From PALSA-505 sp963702235 (GTDB lineage Bacteria; Actinomycetota; Actinomycetes; Streptosporangiales; Streptosporangiaceae), in NCBI GenBank assembly GCA_963702235.1, contig CAVPBZ010000026.1:62001-126000 (forward strand): a DNA stretch of 64,000 bases. Reading direction: 5' to 3'. Both the position numbers and the translations under genes were made by a program. Under the pieces are notes generated by a model. That model was not told where the DNA came from. It saw only the letters and a list, made by a program, of their open reading frames with translations, and did no database searches. Shown here piece by piece: positions 16,823 through 25,016 of the stretch. Position 1 is the stretch's first letter. The number at the start of each line of letters is the position of its first letter.

Positions 16823-17695
16823 TTACCAGGCGGCGATCTCCGGGATGATGTGCTCGCCGTAAGCCGCGACGAGCTCGGGACCGTCCGGGCCGCGCAGCGA
16901 ACCGACGGCCAGCGTGATGCCCAGGTCGTGCATCTCGCGCAGCTGGGCGAGCAGCTTGTCGGTGCCCTCGCCGCCGCGGCCCAGCTCGAACGGGACGATC
17001 GCGGTCTTCTCGATCGCGTCGTAGTCACGGCCCACACTGGCGCAGTGCCCCCGCAGCACGTCCAGCTTGTGCCCCACCTCGGGGCCGCCGAACAGGTTGC
17101 AGGCGTCGGCGTACTGGGCGACCAGGCGCAGCGTCTTCTTCTCGCCGGACCCGCCGATCAGGATCCGGGGCCGCGGCGAGCTGAGCGGCTGCGGCGAGTT
17201 GAGCGTGCGGCCGAGCTGGTAGTACTTGCCCTGGTAGGGGCCGTCGTCGTCGCTCCACATCTGCAGGATGATCTGCAGCGTTTCCTCGAGCCGCTCGAAC
17301 CGTTCCGCAGTCGGCGGGAACGGGATGCCGAGCCCGGCGGATTCGTCGGCGTTCCAGGCGGCGCCGATGCCCAGCATGGCCCGGCCGCCGGATAGGACGT
17401 CGAGCGTGCTGACAGCCTTGGCCAGCAGGCCGGGCTCGCGGTAGATCACGCCGGTGACCAGCGTGTTCAAGGTGATCCGGCTGGTCTGACCGGCGAGGAA
17501 GCCGAGCGTCGTGTAGGCCTCGAGCATCTCGTGCTCCGGGGGGCCGATGTGCCCGATCTGCCAGAAGTGGTCCATCACGCTGAGCCGGGCGAAGCCGGCG
17601 TCTTCGGCGTCGCGGGCGATGCGCACCAGCGTCGGGGCGAGGGCCGGCGCTCCGCCGGGCCAGGTGAAATCGGAAACATGCAGGCCGAGGTCCAT
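16823..17695 (-). CDS. LLM-class (luciferase-like, probably F420-dependent) oxidoreductase
   Basis: A 290-residue TIM-barrel luciferase-like protein from ATG 17695; the frame runs further upstream, but those residues are not family-like. Motifs: DAEDAGFARLSVMDHF near the N-terminus, LNTLVTGVIYREPGLLAKAVSTLDVLSGGR, GIGAAWNADE and the cofactor-phosphate region PRILIGGSGEKKTLRLVAQYAD. This subgroup usually uses coenzyme F420 in actinobacteria; substrate unknown. Two TetR-style palindromes lie 80-130 bp upstream. Confidence 0.85.
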   Translation of the reverse strand: MDLGLHVSDFTWPGGAPALAPTLVRIARDAEDAGFARLSVMDHFWQIGHIGPPEHEMLEAYTTLGFLAGQTSRITLNTLVTGVIYREPGLLAKAVSTLDVLSGGRAMLGIGAAWNADESAGLGIPFPPTAERFERLEETLQIILQMWSDDDGPYQGKYYQLGRTLNSPQPLSSPRPRILIGGSGEKKTLRLVAQYADACNLFGGPEVGHKLDVLRGHCASVGRDYDAIEKTAIVPFELGRGGEGTDKLLAQLREMHDLGITLAVGSLRGPDGPELVAAYGEHIIPEIAAW

Positions 17696-17776
17696 GTACG
17701 TGCGTCCTTCGATGTCCGGCGGTGGGCCCCTGCGACCGCACCGCGAAGGCAGGGTCTGCCTGCGGCAAGAGGCAGA

Positions 17777-17826
17777 AACGGAGAGCTCTCCGTTCACCCT
17801 CAGACATTAACGGAGGAAGCTCCGTT
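17777..17826. promoter_or_regulatory. twin palindromic operators upstream of LLM oxidoreductase
   Basis: AACGGAGAGCTCTCCGTT (17777-17794) is a perfect 18-bp palindrome. AACGGAG-GAAG-CTCCGTT from 17809 to 17826 repeats its outer half-sites, 32 bp away centre to centre. Such paired dyads are typical of TetR-family operators. No TetR gene lies next to them, so the cognate regulator is unknown. Symmetry is seen directly; function is inferred. Confidence 0.5.
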
Positions 17827-17857
17827 TGACCAGTCGTGCCTCGCGAACCGGGTTCCG

Positions 17858-17883
17858 CCGGACCCGCTCGCGAGCGGGTCCGG
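17858..17883. terminator. 26-bp perfect palindrome downstream of universal stress gene
   Basis: Perfect 13-bp inverted arms (CCGGACCCGCTCG and complement) lie just after the minus-strand stop at 17901, placed to terminate the universal stress protein transcript. Confidence 0.55.
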
Positions 17884-17900
17884 TCGGCCAGATGCTGTGG

Positions 17901-18335
17901 CTACTTGCGCCCGTGCACCACGGTTACGGAGCAGCTCGCGTGCTCCACCACCCGGGTGGTGACCGAGCCGATCAGCAGCCGGGCGAACCCGCCGGTACCG
18001 CGTGCGCCGACCACGAGCAGCTCAGAATCCTGCGAGGCGCTGACCAGTTCCGCGGCCGGAAAGCCGCTGACCGCGCGCACGCTGACCGACGAGGGCTGAG
18101 CATCGCCGAGCTGGCTGGCCACCTTGGCCACCGCCTCCTCCGCGGCCTTCCGCGCCTTCTCCTCGGAGATCTTGTCTTCGGGCAGGATGATCGGGTTGTC
18201 CCAGATGCTGGCCGCGACCGGGTGGACCGTGAGGACGGAGAGCGCGGCCTGCCGCAGCGCCGCCTCCTTCATCGCCCATTCCAGCGCCCGCAGAGAATTT
18301 TCCGACCCATCGACGCCCACAGTTATTCCCGGCAT
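17901..18335 (-). CDS. universal stress protein (UspA family)
   Basis: A 144-residue single-domain UspA protein. ITVGVDGSENSLRALEWA is the N-terminal strand/helix. The nucleotide-binding signature G-x2-G-x9-G-S/T is present (GARGTGGFARLLIGSVT), so it is an ATP-binding type. ATG 18335 is chosen because AAGGAG sits 5 nt upstream; the GTG at 18341 overlaps that site. Monocistronic. Confidence 0.9.
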   Translation of the reverse strand: MPGITVGVDGSENSLRALEWAMKEAALRQAALSVLTVHPVAASIWDNPIILPEDKISEEKARKAAEEAVAKVASQLGDAQPSSVSVRAVSGFPAAELVSASQDSELLVVGARGTGGFARLLIGSVTTRVVEHASCSVTVVHGRK

Positions 18336-18491
18336 GCCCACTCCTTGTAACTGGCGGTGACCACTTGTCCATAGACGAACGCCTGCGCTAACCCGAAAGG
18401 CCCGGGATACGCATTGCCTGGGGCCTTCTTATCGCGGATGGGTACACCCTGGGAAGGTCAACCACGAGGCGAGAGCGCACGAGGTGTCACG

Positions 18492-19427
18492 ATGGCGAGG
18501 CATGACGGCAAGCACAACGGACAGACCAAGGCCGGCGGCGAGCAGACCAAGGCCGGCAAACAGGCCGTCAAACAGGCCGGGAAAGCGGCCGGGAAAGAGG
18601 CCGACGCGGGGGACGGCACCGCGGCCGAGCTCCCGCGGCTGCCCCGCGGGGCCTATGAGAAGGAGCTGCTCCGGCTGCAGGGCGAGCTGGTCAAGCTGCA
18701 GGAATGGGTCCGCGTCGAAGGCGCCCGCATGGTCGTGGTGTTCGAGGGCAGGGACGCGGCCGGCAAGGGCGGCACGATCAAGCGGGTCACCCAGTACCTC
18801 AACCCGCGGGTGGCCCGCATCGTGGCGCTGCCCGCGCCGACCGAGCGCGAGCAGTCGCAGTGGTACTTCCAGCGCTACATCGCGCACCTGCCCGCGGCGG
18901 GCGAGATCGTGCTGTTCGACCGCAGCTGGTACAACCGGGCCGGCGTCGAGCACGTGATGGGGTTCTGCACGAAGGATGAGTACCACCGCTTCCTGCACCA
19001 GTGCCCGATCTTCGAGCGGCTGCTGGTGGAGGACGGGATCCTGCTGCGCAAGTACTGGTTCTCGGTCAGCGACGAGGAGCAGCAGCTCAGGTTCCAGGGC
19101 AGGCTCAACGATCCGATGCGCCGCTGGAAGCTATCCCCCATGGACCTGGAGTCGATCTCCCGGTGGGAGGACTACTCCCGGGCCAAGGACGAGATGTTCG
19201 TGCATACCGACATACCCGAGGCGCCGTGGTCGGTGGTGGAGAGCGCGGACAAGCGCCGCGCCCGGATCAACATGATCGCCCACCTGCTGAGCACGGTCAG
19301 CTATCACGACGTGCAGCAGCGGCCGCTGCAGCTGCCGCCCCGGCCGAAGTCCCAGGGCTACGTGCGGGCGCCCCGGGAGCTGCAGGACTACGTGCCCGAT
19401 CACGCCGCAGTGCTCACCGGCGGCTAA
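18492..19427 (+). CDS. ppk2: polyphosphate kinase 2 family protein
   Basis: A 311-residue PPK2 from ATG 18492. A Lys/Ala/Gly-rich tail of about 50 residues precedes the P-loop-kinase-like domain. Walker A is VFEGRDAAGKGGTIKR near residues 80-96, the lid/Walker B region reads VLFDRSWYNRAGVEHVMGF, and the RRWKLSPMDLESISRW segment is typical. PPK2 enzymes transfer phosphate between polyphosphate and nucleotides. The one-domain form suggests a nucleoside di- or monophosphate substrate, not distinguishable here. The arginine deiminase gene starts 23 bp later, possibly co-transcribed. Confidence 0.9.
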   Translation: MARHDGKHNGQTKAGGEQTKAGKQAVKQAGKAAGKEADAGDGTAAELPRLPRGAYEKELLRLQGELVKLQEWVRVEGARMVVVFEGRDAAGKGGTIKRVTQYLNPRVARIVALPAPTEREQSQWYFQRYIAHLPAAGEIVLFDRSWYNRAGVEHVMGFCTKDEYHRFLHQCPIFERLLVEDGILLRKYWFSVSDEEQQLRFQGRLNDPMRRWKLSPMDLESISRWEDYSRAKDEMFVHTDIPEAPWSVVESADKRRARINMIAHLLSTVSYHDVQQRPLQLPPRPKSQGYVRAPRELQDYVPDHAAVLTGG

Positions 19428-19450
19428 CCGCGCCCGCATACTGGACTGCC

Positions 19451-20662
19451 ATGAGCTTCAGCGTCCAGTCAGAGGTCGGCCAGCTCCGCCAGGTCATCGT
19501 GCACCGGCCCGGCCTGGAACTGTCCCGGCTGACCCCGGAAAACGTCGGCGAGCTGCTGTTCGACGAGGTCATGTGGACCAGGCGGGCGCAGGAGGAGCAC
19601 GACGCGTTCGTCCAGGTGCTCCGCGACCGCGGCGTGCGGGTGCACTACTTCGGCCAGCTGCTCGGCGAGACGCTCGCGCTGCCGCAAGGCCGCGCCTTCG
19701 TCCTGGACCGGGTCTGCACCCCGGACATCCTCGGCCCCAACCTCGTCGATGCGGTGCGCAAGCTGTTCGACGATCTCGACGGGCCGGCGCTGGCGGAGTT
19801 CCTGGTCGGCGGCGTGCTCAAGGCGGACCTGCGTCCCGCGCACGCGCAGAGCCTGACCTGGGAGATGCTGCACACCGACGACTTCGTGCTGCCGCCGCTA
19901 CCCAACCACCTGTACCAGCGGGACAACTCCTGCTGGATCTACCACGGCGTCTCGGTCAACACGATGGCCAAGGCCGCCCGGCAGCGCGAGACGCTGCACA
20001 GCCGGGCCATCTACCGGTACCACCCGATGTTCGCCGGCGGCGCCTTCACCCGGTACGACGCCGACGATGACGGCTATCACCTGCCGGCCACCACCGAGGG
20101 CGGCGATGTGCACGTACTGGGCAACGGCGCGGTGATGATCGGCATGGGGGAGCGGACCACGCCCAGCGCCGTCGAGATGCTGTCGGCGGCGCTGTTCCGC
20201 GGCGGCGAGGTGCGCACGGTGATCGCCGTCGAGCTGCCGGTCACCCGGGCGATGATGCACCTCGACACCGTGATGACCATGATCGACCACGGCACGTTCG
20301 TGCTGTATCCCTACCTCGACCCGCAGCTGCGCTCGTGGACGGTCACCGACGGCGGCGGCGACCTGACGGTGACCCCCAACCCCAGCCTGTGGGACGCCGT
20401 CGCCGAGGTGCTGGACATCGGCCGGCCGGTCGTGCTGGCCACCGACGAGGACGTGCGGGCCGCCGAGCGCGAGCAGTGGGACGACGGCAACAACTACCTG
20501 GCCGTCTCGCCCGGCGTCATCGTCGGCTACGAGCGCAACGAGGCCACGAACACGATGCTGCGCCAGCACGGCATCGAGGTGGTGACGATCGCCGGCAGCG
20601 AGCTCGGCCGGGGTCGCGGCGGCCCGCGGTGCATGACCTGCCCGATCGAGCGGGATCCCTGA
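19451..20662 (+). CDS. arcA: arginine deiminase
   Basis: A 403-residue guanidine-modifying enzyme. It converts arginine to citrulline and ammonia. Catalytic elements are all present: substrate Asp in NHLYQRDNSCWIY, the Glu/Asp pair in TTEGGDVHVLGNG, the catalytic His in MMHLDTVMTMID, and the nucleophilic Cys in GGPRCMTCPIER at the end. Length fits ArcA (about 400-410). No carbamate kinase or ornithine carbamoyltransferase follows, so the full ADI pathway is not encoded here. It follows ppk2 by 23 bp. Confidence 0.93.
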   Translation: MSFSVQSEVGQLRQVIVHRPGLELSRLTPENVGELLFDEVMWTRRAQEEHDAFVQVLRDRGVRVHYFGQLLGETLALPQGRAFVLDRVCTPDILGPNLVDAVRKLFDDLDGPALAEFLVGGVLKADLRPAHAQSLTWEMLHTDDFVLPPLPNHLYQRDNSCWIYHGVSVNTMAKAARQRETLHSRAIYRYHPMFAGGAFTRYDADDDGYHLPATTEGGDVHVLGNGAVMIGMGERTTPSAVEMLSAALFRGGEVRTVIAVELPVTRAMMHLDTVMTMIDHGTFVLYPYLDPQLRSWTVTDGGGDLTVTPNPSLWDAVAEVLDIGRPVVLATDEDVRAAEREQWDDGNNYLAVSPGVIVGYERNEATNTMLRQHGIEVVTIAGSELGRGRGGPRCMTCPIERDP

Positions 20663-20794
20663 CCCCAGCTGACTCCTCGCTGCCCTCATTTTCCCGAACG
20701 GCACTGCCCCGCTCCATCACTTGCCCGCAGCAGTCCCCGGCAGTCGCCGGCGCGCCCCCGGTGCAGCACGCGGGACGGCACGCGGCCGCGCGGC

Positions 20795-21793
20795 TCATGC
20801 CGCCAGGCCGCCCCTGCCCTCGAGGATCTCGGCCGCGCCGCGGACCACGCAGCGCAGCGGGTCGTCGGCCACCAGGACGGAGATGCCGGCGGCGGCTTCG
20901 ATCCTGCTGGCCAGGCCCAGCAGCAGCGCCCCGCCGCCGGCCAGGCAAATCTTCCCGCGGACGATGTCCTCGACGAGGCCAGGCGGCAGGTCCAGCAGGA
21001 TGTCGCGCACCGCCTCGACGATCGTGGTGACGCACGGCTCGACCGCGGCCGCCACCAGCTTGCCGGAGATGCGCTCGACCCGGGGGGTCCGCCGCTTGAT
21101 GTCGACGCCCACCGTCTCCGCCCAGTCGGCTGTCCCGCCGGTGAGCCCGAGGGTCACCTTCAGCCGCCTGGCTGCCCGCTCGCCGATGAGCAGGCCGAGT
21201 TCGCTCTTGACCGCCGCCACGATGGCCTCGTCCATAGCGTTGCCGCCGAGCCGCAGTGAGTCGGCCCGGACCAGGCGCCCGCCCGCGACCACCGCGATCT
21301 CGGTCGTCCCGCCGCCGACATCGACAATGAACGCGGCGGCCCCGCCGGCCAGGTCGAAGCCCGCGCCCGCGGCGGCAGCGACCGGCTCCTCGACGACCCG
21401 GACCGTGCAGCGGGACCGCCGGGTCTGCACGGCGGTCGCCAGGGCCTGGCGCTCCACCCAGGTGGCGCCGCTCGGCACGCAGACGACGATCGATGACCGC
21501 AGCACGCCGCGGCGCAGCCGCGCCCGCCGGAAGAAGGCCTGCAGCATGGCCGCGGCCGCGTCCAGGTCAGCGACGACCCCGTCGCGCAGCGGATGGATGA
21601 CCTCGATGTCCCGGGGTTCCTTACCGGCCAGCGCGTCCGCCGCCTCGCCGGTAGCGATCGCCTTCCCGGCCGTGGTGTCCACCGCTATGGCCGACGGCTC
21701 GTCCACGACCACGCCCCTGCCGCTCACCCAGACGAGCGTGTTGACCGTGCCAAGATCGATCGCCACGCCTGAACGCAGCCTCATCACGTCCAC
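20795..21793 (-). CDS. MreB/Mbl-like actin-family protein, stand-alone
   Basis: A 332-residue MreB-type ATPase. Phosphate-1 motif AIDLGTVNTLVWV is at the N-terminus, phosphate-2 AFIVDVGGGTTEIAVV near 160, and the adenosine motif KICLAGGGALLLGL near 290. The interdomain GGNAMDEAI helix is also present. It is slightly short for MreB (about 345) and no mreC/mreD neighbours follow. In actinomycetes extra MreB-like proteins are known, with roles in spore wall or unknown. It is divergent from the DapA-family aldolase. Confidence 0.85.
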   Translation of the reverse strand: MDVMRLRSGVAIDLGTVNTLVWVSGRGVVVDEPSAIAVDTTAGKAIATGEAADALAGKEPRDIEVIHPLRDGVVADLDAAAAMLQAFFRRARLRRGVLRSSIVVCVPSGATWVERQALATAVQTRRSRCTVRVVEEPVAAAAGAGFDLAGGAAAFIVDVGGGTTEIAVVAGGRLVRADSLRLGGNAMDEAIVAAVKSELGLLIGERAARRLKVTLGLTGGTADWAETVGVDIKRRTPRVERISGKLVAAAVEPCVTTIVEAVRDILLDLPPGLVEDIVRGKICLAGGGALLLGLASRIEAAAGISVLVADDPLRCVVRGAAEILEGRGGLAA

Positions 21794-21932
21794 CTATTGC
21801 TCGATATTCCTTCTGTTCCTGAACCGTCACCTGCCTACCTAGTATGGCCGGGAGCGCCGCAGCCACGAGTGCGGGTGGGTGAAGTTCGCGTCTTGACCGC
21901 CTTGCCGGCGTGGCATACGGTGTCATCGATTG

Positions 21933-21944
21933 ATTGTAAACAAT
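21933..21944. promoter_or_regulatory. candidate GntR operator upstream of aldolase
   Basis: ATTGT-AA-ACAAT, perfect 5-bp arms, centred about 36 bp upstream of the aldolase start. Related dyads precede the importer, the GntR gene and the D-2-hydroxyacid dehydrogenase, which supports a shared operator. FadR-subfamily GntR proteins typically bind such short AT-rich dyads. Confidence 0.6.
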
Positions 21945-21973
21945 CTGGTGACCCGGTCCTGGAGGCGGTTCCG

Positions 21974-22951
21974 CTGCGTTTTCCGACGGGGGTGTTCCCG
22001 CCGATGCTGACCCCGTTCACCGACGGGTCGGTGGACCAGGTCCGGGTGGCACGCTACGCGAGAAGGCTGCTGGACGACGGGGCGCACGGGCTGTGCGTGG
22101 CCGGCAGCGCGGGAGAGTTCATCGCGATGGACGTCGGCGAGCGCAACAGCCTGACCGATGCGGTGCTCACCGCGGTCGGGGACCGTGCCCCGGTGATCGT
22201 CTGCGTGGTCGCGTATCGCACCGAGCATGCGGTCGCGCTCGCGCGCCACGCGGAGGCGGCGGGAGCGACCGCGGTGATGGCCTCCGCGCCCTACTACATG
22301 GGCGCACACGTCAACGCCGTGCGACGGCACCTCGGCGCGGTCCGGGACGCGGTCAGCGTCCCGGTTATGCTGTACCACGTGCCGGCCACGACCGGGGTCG
22401 AGCTGCCGCTGGAGGTGCTCGGCCAGCTCGTCGAGGAAGACGTCATTCACGCGGTCAAGCAGTCCTTCTACGACGCCTACCACATGCGCGACGCCAGGAT
22501 CCTGCTCGACGGCCGCGCGGCGGTGTACTGCGGGCATGACGGCAGCGCGCTCGAGTGCCTGCTGATGGGCGCGGACGGCTGGATTTCCGCCCTGCCAGCG
22601 CTCTACCCGGCGCACGCGCGGGCGCTCTGGGACGGTGTCCGCTCGGGCGAGGACCTGGCGGCGCTGCGGGCGAGGTGGTTCAGGCTGCTGCCACTGGTGC
22701 GGCTCGTCTTCGACCCGGCGGAGCGGGACGCTGGCGGCTCGCCGCACTGGCTTGAGGTCATGCGCGGCGCGGCGAACCTTCTCGGTCATGACGTGGGCCC
22801 GCCCCGGGCACCGTTCGTCGAGATCGCCGGCCCGGAGCGGGACCGGCTGGCGGCGATCCTGCGCGCCATCGACGCAGCGGAAGTGGACGAGCACGGCGCG
22901 GGATCGCTCGCCGTCCCCGCGCTCGCTCAGCCGGAGGGGCTGCGAGCATGA
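21974..22951 (+). CDS. DapA/NAL-family Schiff-base aldolase
   Basis: A TIM-barrel class I aldolase of about 325 residues. FPPMLTPFTDGSVD opens the barrel, GLCVAGSAGEF is the GxxGE-type loop, the Tyr of MLYHVPATTG and the Schiff-base Lys of IHAVKQSF are in place. Members handle dihydrodipicolinate, sialic acid or 2-keto-3-deoxy sugar acids. The sugar-importer context argues for a sugar-acid substrate. Start: no ATG fits. CTG 21974 follows GGAGG (21961-21965) by 8 nt; GTG 21992 and GTG 21920 are alternatives, but the last would place the operator inside the gene. First gene of the catabolic locus. Confidence 0.75.
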   Translation: MRFPTGVFPPMLTPFTDGSVDQVRVARYARRLLDDGAHGLCVAGSAGEFIAMDVGERNSLTDAVLTAVGDRAPVIVCVVAYRTEHAVALARHAEAAGATAVMASAPYYMGAHVNAVRRHLGAVRDAVSVPVMLYHVPATTGVELPLEVLGQLVEEDVIHAVKQSFYDAYHMRDARILLDGRAAVYCGHDGSALECLLMGADGWISALPALYPAHARALWDGVRSGEDLAALRARWFRLLPLVRLVFDPAERDAGGSPHWLEVMRGAANLLGHDVGPPRAPFVEIAGPERDRLAAILRAIDAAEVDEHGAGSLAVPALAQPEGLRA

Positions 22952-23554
22952 CGGCTTCCGGTCACGGTCGTCGTCAGTCCGGCGTCCCGGGCCTATGCCG
23001 TGATCTTCTGGTAACTGAGGCTCGTCCCGCGCCCTGAATAACAGAGCAGGCAGAGTCAGGTTATGTCCCGGCCTGGCGGTCCTGTGGCGTGAGTACGCCA
23101 GTCGCCCGGCGATGAGGATGCCGGCGACGGGGGACGCCGGCACTCCGTCCGCGCGCTGCCGCTGCCGCCGCGGCCAGGCCGCTCGTCATTGAAGCCGTGA
23201 TAACAACTGACGGTAAGTTGTTGACAACGAGTTTACATCGTTGACATAGTACGGTCACCCTGCCCGTCACGTTAGGAGGGCGACATGCGATTGCCCCGAC
23301 AGCTGGCGGCTCGCACCCGCTCTCCGGAGCGGCAGGGGGAGCCCATCGGCCGTTCCCGGTCGCCGCGGCCGCTCTCCTGGCGGGGCTGGTCCGATCACCG
23401 CATCGTTGAGGCCGGACCGCATCACCGGCCGCGCGAAGGCCACGGCCGGCCGCGGCACCAAGCCGGTCGGCCCGCAGGCCCGCATGCACGAGCCGCGGGC
23501 AACTGTTACCGCGACCGCCCCGGCGGTCGGCCCCCCGATGGGCAAGGAGGAGTC
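22952..23554. other. intergenic region between aldolase and importer genes
   Basis: About 600 bp without a convincing gene. It carries the operator-like dyad at 23217-23228, several extra GTTGAC/GTTTACA half-sites to 23250, and a strong SD (GGAGGG) before ATG 23285. That ATG opens a basic, signal-less in-frame extension of the lipoprotein gene with poor protein character, perhaps a leader. Nothing else recognised. Confidence 0.4.
23217..23228. promoter_or_regulatory. candidate GntR operator upstream of importer operon
   Basis: GTTGT-TG-ACAAC, perfect 5-bp arms, matching the TTGT-N2-ACAA core of the other sites. It lies 327 bp upstream of the lipoprotein start but only 57 bp before the SD-bearing ATG at 23285. 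Confidence 0.5.
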
Positions 23555-24892
23555 GTGCGCCTTTCACGTCTAGCCGCGGCCTGTATCGCCGTCGGCCTGC
23601 TGGTGAGCGCCTGCGGCGGATCGTCGGCCGGATCGTCCGGCAGCCCGGACGCCGTTGCCAAGCAGATCACCATCTGGACCACCAACCTCGATTTCTGGGC
23701 CTACCAGTCGGCGCACCTCCAGGCGTTCACCAAGGCGACCGGCATCCAGGTGACCGTGAACGCGATCCCGATCGCCAGCATCCTGGACAAGGAAACCATC
23801 GCCCAGCGCGCGCATTCGAACGCATTTGCGCTATACGAGGGCCCCACGTCGCTGATCAGCCAGGACATCGGCGTGCTCGGCGGGGTCCCGCTGAAACCGC
23901 TGATCGACAACAAGAAACTGACGCCGGGCTCGTTCAACCTGAATGACTACACCGAGCTGGGCGACTGCAGCCTGAACGGCACCTTGTACTGCCTGCCGCA
24001 GTTCGTGGACGGCGCGGCCCTCGCCTACAACACCAAGCTGCTGCAGAAGGCCGGCATCACCACGGCGCCGCAGACCTGGAGCCAGGTACTGGCTGACGCG
24101 AACGCGGTCACGCAGAAGACCGGCGTACCGGGGTTCTGCACCCGGGGCAGCCAGGCGGGGGCCGCGATCGCGACCTTCCACTTCGGGCTGGCCTACTTCA
24201 TCCCGTACAGCACCGCGAACAAGGGCTTCATGGTCGGCCCGCACTGGAACTCGCTGCTGGACTCGCCTGGCGCCGTGCAGTGGGCCACGCTGTTCCAGCA
24301 GCTCATGACCAAGGACGCGCCCAGGGGCGTCGGCGCCTTCACGCAGCAGAACTGCCTGCAGTTGTTCGACCAGGGCAAGACGGCCATGGACTGGGACGGC
24401 CTCACCGCGTTCACGTCCAGCGAGTTCGCGCCCGCGGCCGGATCGCCGCTGAGCAACTCGGTCGGCTTCACCGCGCTGAAGTGCCCGACCAGCAACCCGT
24501 GCATGCCGCTGGGACCGTGGGGAATGTTCATCAACCCGAACGTTCCCAAGGCACAGCAGAACGCGGCCTGGAAGCTGATGCAGTACCTGGACTCGCCGTC
24601 CTTCATGCGCGCCGAGATCAATGCCCGGCACGAGCCAGGGCTGGCGGTGCTCAAGTCCGTCGCCAGCGGGACCATCACGGGCGTCCCGGCCAGCTACCTT
24701 GCCGCCACCCGGTACGTCGCTGCCCAGGCCGAGCCGGACCCGTTCCCCCCGTCACCGGTGTTCAACCAGAGCCAGCAGGACGAGGAGATCGCGGTCTCCC
24801 AGCTCGTTGCCGGCACACCGCCCGCCACCGCGATGAAGTTCGCCGCGCAGGGAGCGAACACCGTCTTCAAGCAGGCCGGCCTGCAGAAGTAG
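23555..24892 (+). CDS. ABC transporter solute-binding lipoprotein (family 1, sugar type)
   Basis: A 445-residue extracellular binding protein. GTG 23555 follows AAGGAGG and opens a lipoprotein signal (RLAAACIAVGLLVSACGG) with lipobox Val-Ser-Ala-Cys; the Cys would be lipidated and anchor the protein outside the membrane. The mature part has the family-1 pattern: ITIWTTNLDFW, a hinge region around TYCLPQFVDGAALAYNTKLL-like sequence and WKLMQYLDSPSF near the end. With the two permeases that follow it forms a carbohydrate importer; no ATPase gene is present, as is usual for systems sharing an MsiK-type ATPase. Confidence 0.85.
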   Translation: MRLSRLAAACIAVGLLVSACGGSSAGSSGSPDAVAKQITIWTTNLDFWAYQSAHLQAFTKATGIQVTVNAIPIASILDKETIAQRAHSNAFALYEGPTSLISQDIGVLGGVPLKPLIDNKKLTPGSFNLNDYTELGDCSLNGTLYCLPQFVDGAALAYNTKLLQKAGITTAPQTWSQVLADANAVTQKTGVPGFCTRGSQAGAAIATFHFGLAYFIPYSTANKGFMVGPHWNSLLDSPGAVQWATLFQQLMTKDAPRGVGAFTQQNCLQLFDQGKTAMDWDGLTAFTSSEFAPAAGSPLSNSVGFTALKCPTSNPCMPLGPWGMFINPNVPKAQQNAAWKLMQYLDSPSFMRAEINARHEPGLAVLKSVASGTITGVPASYLAATRYVAAQAEPDPFPPSPVFNQSQQDEEIAVSQLVAGTPPATAMKFAAQGANTVFKQAGLQK

Positions 24893-25016
24893 AACCGCGG
24901 ACGTGACCAGGCCGACGCAAGGGGCCCCGCTCCCGTCCAGGGAGCCGGGCCCCTCCTGCCGTAGCGGGCGGCCAGGCTGCCAAGAAGACCGGTGTCCGGA
25001 CGGCAAGAAGGGCTAC

